The notes beneath the pieces were generated by a model. The model saw only the letters and a program-made list of their open reading frames with translations. It made no database searches and was not told the DNA's origin. Made by a program: the position numbers and the translations under genes. A DNA stretch of 64,000 bases, taken from the NCBI GenBank assembly GCA_963678485.1, contig OY782882.1, positions 4,030,001-4,094,000 of the forward strand, given 5' to 3'. Below, one piece after another: positions 9,121 through 21,200 of this stretch. This DNA comes from CALGYY01 sp963678485 (GTDB lineage Bacteria; Bacteroidota; Bacteroidia; Bacteroidales; CAIWKO01). Numbering within the stretch: the first letter of the stretch is position 1; each line of letters opens with the position of its first letter.

Positions 9121-9811
9121 TGGAGTAGTGTTGGGGAATATAGATTTGCTAGGCAATATTAATGTTTATTTCCTTTAATTGCAAAAAAATCCAATCGTTT
9201 TAGAAAAATGACTCAAAAAAACTGCTCAATCTACATTTGATAATTAAGGATGAACCTTAAGTAAAACAATATCTGTATTTGACGAGGGAAGATCTTTTTT
9301 TTTAATAAGTAAATCTTTCTAGAATCTCAATTCAGATACGAGATGTACAGCACAAATCACAAAAGCTATAAACATGGCGTATTAATAGGCAACTTTCATC
9401 CAAGAATCAATTCGTAAATTCCGTATTTCTTATAATTAATATGTATAAGATTATTTCTTTCTTAGCAGATTAGATTCATTAACCATGGCTAAAAAGCTGT
9501 TGTAAGGAATTGTTCTATTGAACAAATATGAGCAAATGTTTTATTGATAATATTTTAATATTATATTTGCTGAAAACATAAACGTAACGTGAGAAGATTT
9601 ACAAATTTGAAAAAGTGCTATTCGAATGAAGCAAAGTTAATTCTGAATAATTTGCGATTTATTTATTGTCAAATATTTTTAAGTAATTATTTTTTTCCTC
9701 GTTAATTAGTCTTACCGGTTTTTCTGAGTACTTCCTATGCATATATATTTATTGTGAATTTAACATAAGCAATTGAAAATAATATTATAAACTTACTGTT
9801 CTTGAAATACA
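9121..9811. other. Long AT-rich intergenic region between divergent genes
   Basis: About 690 bases, strongly AT-rich, without a credible gene on either strand. It contains a TATATTTG (-7-like) on the plus strand at 9562-9569, about 240 bases before the next gene, and several A/T runs. No hairpin terminator, tRNA or repeat element was recognised. Confidence 0.5.
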
Positions 9812-10549
9812 ATGATGATAAATAATAAAGCATTATATTATGGAAAAAAAATACTTTTTTTAACCATACTCACAATTGTCTTCCTTGCAAATCCAAGATG
9901 TAAAAAGGATTGCACTGGAGATGTACTCACGGATATAAAGTTTTCACCTTCGGAGATTGCGGTAGTGCCTTATACTGGAGGACATAAGTACATTTTCAAA
10001 GATTCTATCAATGACTCTATATGCTTTTTCTCTCACAACCCGAAGCATTTTACGGGGAATGTATCTGAAACATTGCCTGCGTATCCCGGTGAAGATATTG
10101 AAGGATGTCTAGGTGATACACGGAGTGCCGAATATATCTCATGGGGTCTATGGACAAGTAACAGTCAGGATACCTCTATAGTAATTTATATAAAGTATTA
10201 TCATCCATTTGGAGAAGATGAGAAGTATAAAGATATATATATAGAACTGACATATGATCAGGCCTATCTTGAATTCTCTGGTTGGTTCTCCTTTTATAAC
10301 TACATGAATGAGAAAGATACTATAGTCTCATTACTGCATTCTGCACAATCTTTATACGTGCAAGGCAGCTATCAATTAAATGGCTATTACAATTCCATTG
10401 AACTAAATGGTCATTCGTTCGATAAGGTATACGAAATGGAACACTATGACAACATAGGGCATGTGAAAATTTATTATTCTATCTCAATAGGTATCGTTGG
10501 TTTTAGGGATAGGTTTGGTACACTTTGGCATATAGATAAAATTCTATAA
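9812..10549 (+). CDS. Hypothetical exported protein, possibly a lipoprotein
   Basis: 245-aa protein with a hydrophobic N-terminal segment (KKILFLTILTIVFLANPRC) ending at Cys30; the following Lys-Lys-Asp would fit a Bacteroidota lipoprotein, although ANPRC is a poor lipobox. The rest is beta-rich with many aromatic residues and no family I recognise. The pattern resembles small surface lipoproteins of unknown function. The gene is visibly more AT-rich than the giant genes on both sides and is transcribed toward the gene at 10705, sharing a bidirectional terminator with it. A start at the second Met (9815) is equally possible. Confidence 0.6.
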   Translation: MMINNKALYYGKKILFLTILTIVFLANPRCKKDCTGDVLTDIKFSPSEIAVVPYTGGHKYIFKDSINDSICFFSHNPKHFTGNVSETLPAYPGEDIEGCLGDTRSAEYISWGLWTSNSQDTSIVIYIKYYHPFGEDEKYKDIYIELTYDQAYLEFSGWFSFYNYMNEKDTIVSLLHSAQSLYVQGSYQLNGYYNSIELNGHSFDKVYEMEHYDNIGHVKIYYSISIGIVGFRDRFGTLWHIDKIL

Positions 10550-10642
10550 TAATTGTAAAAATTACAATTTGTACATATTCTATTAGAAAAGGAATGCTGA
10601 AGGTTATCATGAAAGTCTAAAATTTTAAATAATATAATTAAC

Positions 10643-10683
10643 ACGGGGTGAAGCTAATGCAAATTGCACCTTCTTCACCCCGT
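10643..10683. terminator. Bidirectional terminator between convergent genes
   Basis: Perfect 11-bp stem ACGGGGTGAAG (10643-10653) / CTTCACCCCGT (10673-10683). A T run follows on the plus strand (ACTATTTTT) and T-rich sequence on the minus strand (GTTAATTATATTATTT). It serves the gene ending at 10549 (+) and the giant gene ending at 10705 (-). A clear homologue lies at 15195-15235. Confidence 0.85.
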
Positions 10684-10704
10684 ACTATTTTTACATCACG
10701 ACAA

Positions 10705-12127
10705 TTACCTCGTCATCGTAATACTTCCCTTATCATCTTTTACTGTAGCATCTGTGAACTCAACGTGCAGATAATAGACAAAAACGGCGTTGTCCATTTT
10801 TTTGTTTCTGAATGTCCCGTCCCATCCGATGTTCAGATCGCTGGTTTCAAAAACCTTTTCGCCCCAGCGGTCATAAATCCGCAGCGTAAATGCCAGTATA
10901 CCTTGTCCGCGTACATAAAGGACATCGTTCACGCCATCACCATTAGGGGTAAAAATGTTTGGAACGTAAACCACTGGAACTACCGTCTCACAGGCGATTG
11001 ATGATGCGAGCACGACTGCAGAATCGGTGGTGAAGCAGTTGTTGGCATCGGTAATCACTACAGTGTAAAGGTCAGGCGCGAGGGCAAGTATGGAAGAAGT
11101 GCTTGCACCATTGCTCCATAAATATGTGTAAGGTGATGTACCACCGGTAGGGATGGCGGATGCTGTTCCGTCGAATGCTCCCTGACAACTCTCAGCCGCT
11201 GCACTAGTAGTTGAAGAAGGTTTTGGATTAACCAGAATCGTTGCTGTATCAGCATCACCGCAGGCTCCGGAGATGGTGTAAATAATCTCGTGTGGCCCTA
11301 CTCCCGCTGTTGCTGGATCAAAGAGTCCTGTGCTTGCATTGAGGATGCCTGTTCCCGACCAGGTCCCGCCTGCATTTGCTGCATTGAGCGTGGCTGAACC
11401 TGCATTGATGCAATAGGGGCCAGCCGCACTGATACTGGCATCCAGCGAACTTACCACACTGATTGTAATAGTATCTGCATTACCACAGCTTCCGCTGATG
11501 GTATATATGATTTCATGATCACCAAGTCCTGCGGTAGCCGGGTCAAACAGACCTGTTGCAGCATTGGTAATTCCTGTTCCCGACCAGCTTCCACCAGGGT
11601 TCGCGGCCGTGAGTGTTGTGGCTGCTTCGCTTACGCAGAATGGTCCGTCAGGAGTGATGTCGGCATTGATAAGCGCAACAACATTCAACATAATAGTGTC
11701 CGCATCTCCGCAGCTTCCGCTGATAGTGTAAATAATCTGATGACTACCTACTCCTGCAGTTGCAGGATTGAAGAGTCCTGTGGAGGCGTTGGTGATACCT
11801 GTGCCGCTCCAGCTGCCACCCGCATCGGTGGCGGAAAGTGTAAAGGCAGCATCGCTAACACACACATCAGAAGTGGAAAGAATGGTAGCATCAGCATTGG
11901 AATTGACGGTAACCAGCAATGACGCACAAACAGTGGTGTTGCAACTGCCCTGTGCCAACACATAATAGGTTGTATTTGCTCCCGGACTTACCGATATGCT
12001 TGTTCCGGAACCCGCGGCAGTCCCGCTACATGCACCGCTGAACCACTGCCAGCTTGCACCAGTACCTAGCGAACCGCCAACTACAGAAAGGGTAGTAGGA
12101 TCTCCGCTACAAATGGGGTTTGCTGTG
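10705..12127. repeat. Near-identical 1.42-kb segment, copy 2
   Basis: Partner of the segment at 4828-6250 (offset 5877, no indels seen). Amino acid differences in this part are few, for example GGTSPYTYLW versus GGTSPYSYLW, FTPNGDG versus FTPNSDG and EFTDATV versus EFSDATV. The identity stops inside the Ig-like module. Confidence 0.9.
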
Positions 12128-14946
12128 GCAGAAATTGCTGTCGGGGCAGTAGATACGGAATTCACAGTTATAGATTGCTGACTTGATACGGTGCCATTGC
12201 AGCCTCCAGTAATGGTATAAATGATATTGCAACTGCCCGGTCCGTTTGCTGTTACCAAACCTGCTGCGTCTACCGAGGCGACGGAATTATTACTACTACT
12301 CCATGTCCCTGTGCCTGAACCAAGAACTACAGAATTTGCGGTATAGGTGCTTGTTCCACCAACACATAAAGGACTTGTACCAGTAACGGAGGCGACACTT
12401 GATGACATCGTAACAATGAGAGTATCGCTAACTGAATATACACATGAACTAATGGTGAGTGAGTATGTGATTATCGTTGTTCCTCCGGAAACACCGTTAA
12501 TCAAACCTGATGAAGAATTAATGGTTGCAACCGAAGGTTGTGAACTGGACCAACTTCCACCCGGTGATGTGCTGGACCAGGTTGTTGTGTTTCCTGCACA
12601 AATCGAGGATGCACCTGAGATAGTAAAGGGAGCATTGGAACTTAAATAATTTCTGAATTCTGCTGCTCCGCTGCATGAAGAAGCGCTCACATATTGATAT
12701 CCTCCGCCAGTATTTGATACCACATTAAAATTTCCTGAGAGAAATAAATATGAACTATCAGATGTGGGCTCCCATTGATCGAATCCATTATATCCGGAAT
12801 ATCCTGAAAATCCATAGTAACTCAGCCATTCAAGGTTATCATTTGATCCCAATTGTGCAAACATTATATTAGTATTTGTGCCAGTAATGGTTTGATTGAA
12901 GTAATCAGCATGTGTAACAGTCGCCAAACCAGCAGCAGATTGTTCACCACAAATCCAAAGATTTCCGTGGGTGTCTTTTTTTATTCTTTTCATGCTGGTA
13001 TAATTCGTTCCTCCGAAAAATGTCGATAATACCAAGGTTCCAGATGAATTTAGTTTTACAAGATATCCATCCTGGTTGGGAGCAACATTTGAAACTATTC
13101 CAGTTCCATCCTTGATGGTGCCATCATAATAAGCACAGGTTCCCGGATTAACCAAGGGGAAATTAGCGCTATAAGTGTGTCCGCATGCATACAAATTGTC
13201 ACTAGCATCGACTTCTATATCTCCATTCGCTGCGCCAATATTGATTTTGTCGAAACCCGCGCCACCAATATATTTTCCGTAGGCAGGAACAGGTTGATTG
13301 CTTGAATTGAATTGCATAAAAAACAAATCACTTTGTCCCATATTGGTATAGGTCGCCGTTATTAGTGCAGTGGAGAAGCGTGTACTGAAACTCCACATGT
13401 CATCACCAACCACATAGAAATATCCGCTTGTTTTATTTACTGCGATTTCTGAACTGCGCCCTGTTCCTGTTGAAGCAGTAACACCCGGAAGCCAGGTGGC
13501 CCAATACAATGCTCCACTACTGTTGAATTCAAGAATAAAGCTATGTGAGGTGTTATTTCCATTCAGCGCTCCCAAATAACCCGTTCCTGAAGGAATACCG
13601 GTTGAATAGGTTGGACTGCCACCAGAAGTTCCAGTCATATATATGCTATTGTTTTGACCACAGGAAATATCGAATACTTCCAGATTGGCCCCTTTATCAA
13701 GGTATGTGGACCATTGGCGAGTATTATTTGCTAAAAATTTTATTAAATATCCACGCATGCCGGTACTCAAACTTCCGTCCCATGCCTGATTAAATGCTCC
13801 TGGCCAATTTACAATGGGAAAGTCACCGGATGGAGACGAGAATTCCTTCCCGGATGTGCCGGCTACAAATAGATTGTCATTATCGTCTAATGCAACACCT
13901 CCATTCACATCATCATCCCCGGCACCACCGTAGCGGCATGCCCAAAGCAAGCTGCCACCTTTACTAAATTTCGAAATTATAATATCCGTATTACCTACAT
14001 CAGTACTGTAGGTGTTGGAACTGCCTGCACTTGATAAATAGCTTACTACATCTGCAGCACCCGGATCCCATTCCCAATCGACAATATAGAATTGTCCGGT
14101 AGAATTTGTGACAAGTGATCCCCAACTTCCATAACCATTATATTGAAGCGAACTTGCCCATGTTAGAGCAGGGTCAATAATCAATGTTTCGTTATGATTA
14201 TAATCGGAGACAGTAAATCCAATGTTGTTTTCATTAAGATTATAGCGAGTTGAAATTTGCTTTTCACCACACTTGGAAATGGGCGCTTTATCTGTGAAAT
14301 CAAAGCTGCCATTGCTGAATTGTAAGTCGTTATTTTTAGCAATGTTTAAATTCTCAACGCCAGCCCATTGCAATTTAATTGCTGATGGATCGCCACCTCT
14401 CTTTACTTCAAATTCATATTTTATTCCATTCCCATCTGTATAAAATATCATGTCAATATTCGGATACAGATTGCTGTAACGAACTTTATCAAATGTGGGG
14501 ACATTCAGAATTCCATCAGGACAATGACCGAGATAATAATCACGCTGTACATTTTGCTGGGATTCTCCATTGATTGTCACATCCTTGTTGCTATTCACAA
14601 AAAGAAGGTCGAAGCGATGCGCTGTCGTGATTGCAGATAATTTCTTCGCTAGATTATCGTCTCCCTTTTCTTTGGCTGCCTGCGATTTTTCGTTGTCTTT
14701 ATATGTTACTTCTTTTGTGATGAAGACTAAGCGATCGCTCAACATATACACAAAAACATTTTTTCCAAACCAATGAAACTTTAAGTCTTCAAAGGTTTTG
14801 AATTGTCCTTTCTCTTGAATAAAACCTGCAGAAATAGTTGTATTCGATGTTTTTTGCGATTGAATAGATTGTGCACTGGTGGTATTTTGACTGAAACAAA
14901 AGCCAAGCGCAGCAATGAGGGGAAGGATAGCTTTTACAATTCTCAT
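10705..14946 (-). CDS. Giant secreted SBBP/Ig-repeat protein with CHU_C (T9SS type B) tail
   Basis: 1413-aa paralogue of the gene at 4828. Order: signal peptide (MRIVKAILPLIAALGFCFSQ...SAQS); DUF7948-like domain (about 35-265; QEKGQ, FVYMLSDRLVFITKE); SBBP/propeller-like region (about 270-790; WACRYGGAGDDDVNGG); two BIG2/Ig-like modules, one a diverged copy of the 83-aa module of the gene at 15255 (SVASVTGTSPLCVGG); one Ig-like module (GTGASWQWF); three 75-aa modules; a SprB-like repeat; and CHU_C (VYVPNIFTPNGDGVND, ending KGSITMTR). The first two thirds are clearly different from the gene at 4828, while the last 1.42 kb is almost the same. Exported by T9SS; cell-surface adhesion or matrix role is a guess. 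Confidence 0.85.
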   Translation of the reverse strand: MRIVKAILPLIAALGFCFSQNTTSAQSIQSQKTSNTTISAGFIQEKGQFKTFEDLKFHWFGKNVFVYMLSDRLVFITKEVTYKDNEKSQAAKEKGDDNLAKKLSAITTAHRFDLLFVNSNKDVTINGESQQNVQRDYYLGHCPDGILNVPTFDKVRYSNLYPNIDMIFYTDGNGIKYEFEVKRGGDPSAIKLQWAGVENLNIAKNNDLQFSNGSFDFTDKAPISKCGEKQISTRYNLNENNIGFTVSDYNHNETLIIDPALTWASSLQYNGYGSWGSLVTNSTGQFYIVDWEWDPGAADVVSYLSSAGSSNTYSTDVGNTDIIISKFSKGGSLLWACRYGGAGDDDVNGGVALDDNDNLFVAGTSGKEFSSPSGDFPIVNWPGAFNQAWDGSLSTGMRGYLIKFLANNTRQWSTYLDKGANLEVFDISCGQNNSIYMTGTSGGSPTYSTGIPSGTGYLGALNGNNTSHSFILEFNSSGALYWATWLPGVTASTGTGRSSEIAVNKTSGYFYVVGDDMWSFSTRFSTALITATYTNMGQSDLFFMQFNSSNQPVPAYGKYIGGAGFDKINIGAANGDIEVDASDNLYACGHTYSANFPLVNPGTCAYYDGTIKDGTGIVSNVAPNQDGYLVKLNSSGTLVLSTFFGGTNYTSMKRIKKDTHGNLWICGEQSAAGLATVTHADYFNQTITGTNTNIMFAQLGSNDNLEWLSYYGFSGYSGYNGFDQWEPTSDSSYLFLSGNFNVVSNTGGGYQYVSASSCSGAAEFRNYLSSNAPFTISGASSICAGNTTTWSSTSPGGSWSSSQPSVATINSSSGLINGVSGGTTIITYSLTISSCVYSVSDTLIVTMSSSVASVTGTSPLCVGGTSTYTANSVVLGSGTGTWSSSNNSVASVDAAGLVTANGPGSCNIIYTITGGCNGTVSSQQSITVNSVSTAPTAISATANPICSGDPTTLSVVGGSLGTGASWQWFSGACSGTAAGSGTSISVSPGANTTYYVLAQGSCNTTVCASLLVTVNSNADATILSTSDVCVSDAAFTLSATDAGGSWSGTGITNASTGLFNPATAGVGSHQIIYTISGSCGDADTIMLNVVALINADITPDGPFCVSEAATTLTAANPGGSWSGTGITNAATGLFDPATAGLGDHEIIYTISGSCGNADTITISVVSSLDASISAAGPYCINAGSATLNAANAGGTWSGTGILNASTGLFDPATAGVGPHEIIYTISGACGDADTATILVNPKPSSTTSAAAESCQGAFDGTASAIPTGGTSPYTYLWSNGASTSSILALAPDLYTVVITDANNCFTTDSAVVLASSIACETVVPVVYVPNIFTPNGDGVNDVLYVRGQGILAFTLRIYDRWGEKVFETSDLNIGWDGTFRNKKMDNAVFVYYLHVEFTDATVKDDKGSITMTR

Positions 14947-15254
14947 ATTGGTTGTGTGTTATACAAAGTTCTTAGTGTCTATTCAGATAAAAATAAATCT
15001 TCTTCGGAGCAATATTTAGATAAATATATTGTAATTCAAAATGTATCATCCGGATTACTAAGTCCTTCTGATTCCTTTTTTACCTACCTTTCATGAGATG
15101 AATCCAATACTTGAAAAGATTAGAAATATAAATGGTTTATGCTTAAGTATGAATTTTATAGTGATTAGTATGCTAATAGTTCGTTCAGATAAAACGGGGT
15201 GAGATTAGTGCTATTCGAACCTTCCTCACCCCGTAATATTTTTCATCCTGATGA
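14947..15254. other. Intergenic region between two giant genes
   Basis: About 310 AT-rich bases upstream of the gene at 14946 and downstream of the gene at 15255. The only structure I see is the terminator at 15195-15235. No canonical TAnnTTTG promoter for the minus-strand gene was recognised. Confidence 0.5.
15195..15235 (-). terminator. Terminator of the 2336-aa giant gene
   Basis: Perfect 10-bp stem ACGGGGTGAG (15195-15204) / CTCACCCCGT (15226-15235). On the minus strand it is followed by TTTTATC. The hairpin, its loop and the flank up to the stop codon (CCCGTAATATTTTTCATC) closely resemble 10643-10704, so the 3' untranslated region was duplicated with the gene. Confidence 0.8.
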
Positions 15255-18200
15255 TTACCTCGTCATCGTTATATTTCCTTTATCGTTTTTAACTGTACCG
15301 TCCGAAAATTCTACATGTACTGAGTAAACAAAAACTCCGGCATCCATTATTTTATTCCGGAATGTACCGTCCCAGCCATTATTCAAATCGCTGGTTTCAA
15401 AAACCTTTTCACCCCAGCGGTCATAAATCATGAGCGTGAAATTGTCAATGCCACGACCACGGGCGTAAAGCACATCATTATTTCCATCACCATTCGGTGT
15501 GAAAATATTGGGAATGTAGAATATTGGGATGATGGTTTCGCAGGCTACTGTAGCACCAAATATTGTTACTGAATCCGGTGCAAAACAACCGTTGGCATCG
15601 CGAACAACTACTGTATATTGCCCCGGTTCCAGACCTGCAATAGATGGTGTAATTGCAGTATTGTCCCAAAGATAGGTGTATGGGGCTGTTCCACCAACAC
15701 CTGATGCTGTGGCTGTACCGTCGCCCTTACCAATGCAGCTTTCGTCGGTGCCAGTTGCATATGCAGTGGGAGAGGGAAGTACCGTAAGAGATACAGTGTC
15801 AGAATTACCGCAGCTTCCTGTGATGAGATAAATGATTGTATGTGTTCCAACCCCTGCAAATACTGGATTGAAGCTTCCTGTAGAAGTATTTGTGATGCCT
15901 GCACCTGACCAGATTCCACCTGCAGTGGCAGCACTTAAGTTAAACACTCCAACATTATCGCAATACGGACCATCGCTTAAAATTTGCGTATTGGCCAGCG
16001 CATTTACAACAATCGTTATAGTATCAGAATCGCCGCAGCTACCCGAAATCGTATAAACAATCTCGTGATTGCCCGGCCCCGCTGTTGTTGGATCAAAGCT
16101 GCCTGTTGTGGCATTGGTAATTCCATCACCAATCCATACTCCACCATTCTCGAAAGAGGAAAGGAATACAGGACTGTCAGTTTCACAGTATGGTCCGGAA
16201 GGGTTGATAGATGCGTTATGCGCAGGGTTTACGACTATTGTTATGGTGTCTGCATCACCACAACTTCCCGGGATAGTGTAGATAACATCAAAGGATCCTG
16301 ATCCGGAAATTGCAGGATTGAAGAGTCCTGTAGAGGTATTTGTGATTCCTGCTCCAGCCCAGGTTCCGCCTGTGTTCACAGCGGTGAGGTTCACTGCTGG
16401 ATTGTTACTGCAGAACGGACCTGCAGGATTGATGGTGGCATTCATTACTGCATTGACTGTAATATTGATACTTCCGGTGTCAGCACAACTGCCGGGAACG
16501 ATGTACGTAATTTGATGTGTGCCAACGCCTGCAGTAGCAGGATTAAAGGTACCAAGGCTACTGTTGGTGATACCTGTTCCACTCCAGCTACCGCCGGGAT
16601 CTGCTGCGGTTAGATTGAGTGCTGAAGCATCAAGACAGAATGGACCTGCTGCTGTAATAGTCGCATTTGGTGCGGGATTTACAACAATGGTAAGAGTATC
16701 AGCATCACCACAGGTCGCAGCAATAGAATAAATAATATCGAATGATCCTGAGCCCGAAACGGCAGGATTGAACAAGCCAGTGCTTGTATTTGTAATGCCA
16801 GCACCTGACCATGTACCGCCTGCTGTTGCAGCATTCAAAGTGACTGCCGCTGCATCTGCGCAATAGGGTCCGGCGGCACTGATAGTGGCATCCACGGTGG
16901 TGCCAACAACCAGCGTAACTGTATCTGCATCTCCACAGGATCCGCCGATAGTGTAAATGATATCATGGCTGCCTGCTCCTGCAGTTGCAGGATTGAATAA
17001 ACCTGTGCTTGTATTCGTAATACCAGCACCTGACCATGTTCCACCAGGATCAACCGATGACAGTGTAAATGGCGTTTGACCTGTACAATAGGGTCCGGCA
17101 GAGATAATGCTGGCATCCGCTGCACTGGTCACATTTACTGTTACAGCATCTGAAGCAGTACAGCTTCCATTGAGTGCGGTTACAGTGTAGGTGGTGGTGC
17201 CAATGGGTTTAACATAAAATGATGAAGCCGTTTGTCCGCCCGGTGTCCAGCTGTAACCACCAATTCCACTTACAGAAATTAGTACAGAGTCACCAGTACA
17301 CATAGTCTGGTCTCCGCTTGCAACGGCCGATACGGGAGTAACATTAAGTGTGACCGAAGCACACAAACTGGTATTACAGCTTCCTTGAGCTAAAACAAAA
17401 TAATCAGTATTAGCTGAGGGCGATACAGTAACACTTGCTCCCGTTCCTACGTAGCTGCCTGAGCAAGACCCTGAATACCACATCCAGCTTGCTCCAGCAC
17501 CAAGGCTTCCACCTTGAACTGTAAGAAGAGAGGGACCTCCCGGACATACCGGATTTACTGTTGTGTTCACAGAAGTAGGAGCCACCGATAGTGCATTGAT
17601 GGTCATGATTACTGTATTTGAAGTTGACGGACTTCCCGTTGCACAAGCTGCAGAAGAGGTCATAACACAATATACCTGACTGCTGTTAGTAAGTGAGCTG
17701 CTGCTATAGGTATCGCCGGTTACACCGGTTGAACTGCCATTAAGATACCAGAGGTAGCTTGGTGTTCCACCACCGTTAACAGCTGAAGCAGTAAATGTCA
17801 CTGGAGTGCCCGCGCAGACCGGATTTGCGGATTCACTGATGCTTACACTGGCAGCAACAGTTGGTATTACACTTACACTAAGGCTGTTTGTAGTACTAGT
17901 GCCGCAAGAGTTTCCTGCACTAACGGTGATAACACCATCTTGTCCCGCACTGCCTGCTGTGACCGAAATAGTGGTGCTTCCTGCGCCAGCATTGATGCTC
18001 CAGCCAGCAGGAACTAACCAATTGTATGTAGTGGCATCAGTAACACCTGCTATACTGTATATTAATCCTGATGCGCCCGGGCATACGGTAACACTTCCTG
18101 TAATAGCACCCGGTACTGCGGGAGTTGCAGGACTAACAGTAATGGATTGTTGCTGAGAAACAGTACCACCGCATCCACCGGTGATGGTATAAATGATATT

Positions 18201-21200
18201 GCAATTACCTGCTGAATTGCCTGTTACTACTCCTGATCCGTTTACTGAAGCTATTGTATTATTACTACTACTCCAAGCTCCTGATCCACCAGAACCTCCC
18301 AGTACAATACCGTTGGCGCTGTAGTTTGTGGTTGCTCCCGGACAAATTGGACTTGTTCCGGTAACGGAAGTAATACTTGCGTTAGGGTTAATAGTGATGG
18401 CTTGTTGTTGTGATACGGTTCCGCCGCAGCCGCCAGAGATTGTGTAAATGATATTACAACCACCTGCTGAATTACCAGTAACTACACCAGACCCATTCAC
18501 CGTGGCGATAGAATTATTGCTACTACTCCATACTCCGGACCCGCCACCAAGTACAGCGGAATTCGCAGCATAGTTTGCCGTTGCACCAATACAGATTGGG
18601 CTAGTTCCGGTCACTGATGCAATACTTGCATTGGGTGTGACCGTTATTCCCTGTTGTTGCGAAACTGTTCCACCACAACCACCGGAAATGGTGTAGATGA
18701 TATTACAACCACCTGCGGCATTTCCAGTTACCACGCCTGATCCATTCACAGAGGCAATAGCATTATTACTACTGCTCCATACTCCGCTACCACCGCCCAG
18801 AACAGCAGAATTCGCAGCATAGTTTGCAGTGGCTCCAATACAGATTGGGCTGGTTCCGCTAACTGATGCAATACTTGCATTGGGCGTAATAGTTATCGCT
18901 TGCTGTTGCGAGACTGTTCCCCCGCACCCACCGGAAATAGTGTAGATGATATTACATCCACCTGCTGCATTTCCTATCACTACACCTGAGCCATTTACAG
19001 ATGCGATGGCATTATTGCTACTGCTCCATGCACCGCTACCACCGCCAAGAACCGCAGAATTTGCTGCATAGTTTGCCGTTGCTCCAATACAGATTGGGCT
19101 TGTTCCGCTCACTGATGCAATACTTGCATTGGGGTTTACAGTGATAGCCTGCTGTTGCGAGACTGTTCCACCGCACCCACCTGAGATTGTATAAATGATA
19201 TTACAGCCACCTGCTGCATTTCCAGTCACTACGCCTGATCCATTCACAGAGGCAATCGAATTATTGCTGCTGCTCCATACACCGCTACCACCGCCAAGAA
19301 CCGCAGAATTTGCTGCATAGTTTGCCGTTGCTCCAATACAAATGGGACTGGTTCCACTAACTGATGCAATGCTTGCATTAGGAGTTATTGTTATTGCTTG
19401 CTGTTGTGAGACAGTTCCACCACATCCTCCGGAAATGGTGTATATGATATTACAACCGCCAGCTGTATTACCAGTCACAACGCCGGATCCATTTACTGAT
19501 GCTATTGAATTATTACTACTGCTCCAGGCACCTGAACCACCACCAAGCACAACCGAATTGGCCGCATAGTTAGCAGTTGCTCCTATACAAATAGGACTTG
19601 TACCCGTTACAGATGCAATGCTGGCATTAGGGGTGATGTTCACAGGAACACTTACGCATCCGGTAGTGTTACATGTTCCTTCAGCGCGAACATAATAAGT
19701 CGTGTTCACACCAGGAGAGACTGTTATTGAAGCGCCAGTACCTGCAGGAGTTCCGCCACAGCTGCCTGTGTACCAGTGCCAGGCTCCACCTGCTCCAAGA
19801 GTTCCGCCACTTACAGAAAGGGTGGTACTTGCACTTGCACAAATGGTTGTCGTTCCCGTGATGCTGCTTGCGGCGGTTGAATTTGCTCCTGCCGCTTCAT
19901 CAAATAATTCACACATAAAATCTGTTGATCCTGTGGCTCCTTCCTTTGATGATTGGAAGTAGGCGCCTCCTCCGGGATTGACAGTCGTAATCGAATATGC
20001 ATTATCCACAGTGCCGCATTGTACAAATTTTGTCCCGCAGGCTTGAGTCTTCAATCCAAAGCCACCTGAAGACCACCAAGTTTGATTGCCAAAATAGGAT
20101 GCCCACTGCCTTACACCTGCATTGTCAAACTGTGCAAATACCACAGCATATGAGCCCGTTTGTGTGGCTTGATTATAACTACCTGCTTTTACAAGAGTGG
20201 GAAATGTCGTCGTTCTGCTAATCCCCGACACTGTGATATTATCACTGGCATCAATGCCAAGTCCCCAGAAGTCTGTTCCATCGCTGGTTCCATTTGCACC
20301 ATAATAGGTCGCCCATTTTCTTACACCGGTGTTTGAGAATTGCAGTATAACTCCATCACAAACAGATGAACTACCGGTAGACAATGTGCTTTGCAAATAA
20401 GCACTTCCTGTAGCATATGTTGGAAAATTGTTTGCGTTTCCTCTGCCCACAATCACCACATCGCCATTCGAAGCCACTTTCAGATCTCTTGGATCCTGCC
20501 AAAGCATGCTTCCGGCTGAATTGAAATCGCCACCATACAATGTGCACCAATTAAGGGCGCCGCTTGACACAAATTTAAAGATTGAGAATTTTCTCCCATT
20601 GGTAACCGCTGTGCCATCAACATATGCGCCACCCGGATTAACCGTTGTATAGGGTCCGCTTCCAGAACTCGCCAGGAAAACATTGTTGCTTGCATCTACT
20701 GCTACTGAAGAATAGTTACCATTGTATTTGCCAGCTGTTCCCTGAGTGATATATGTGCTCCACTCAAGTGCCAGTGAAGTATTGAATCGGTGAAGTGTAG
20801 GCACACTACTTTCAACCGCTGTGCCTCGGTAATAATAGCTTCCTCCCGGATTCACCAATGGCATTGGATTCCATGAGGGAGGAGTATAGGTTTCTCCTGT
20901 CATAACAAGTCTGTTGCTGGCGTCTATTGTGATGCCACATAACTCTAATCCAGAACTGGAGGAACCTGAAGTTTTATTGAACATGGTTGCCCAAAGCCGG
21001 ACCCCGGTGGAAGAGAATTTCAAAATAAAATTACGGTTGTTTCCTTGTTCTGTTTCGTAATATGCTGTCCCGCCTGGATTGTATGTTGGGAACGCTGCCG
21101 TTGGTAAAGCGTAAACATAAAAAACACTTCCTATGATATAGATATTATCTGATTGGTCTATAGCCAAACATTGGTTAGTAAATTTTGCATTGGCAGTTTG

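Noticed and set aside
9121..9811. Possible missing gene in the long gap
   Set aside because: No frame of useful length or codon character on either strand; the region is just AT-rich.
18127..19629. Regular repeats considered as a CRISPR array
   Set aside because: The 249-bp units are in-frame coding repeats without unique spacers; no cas genes are present.
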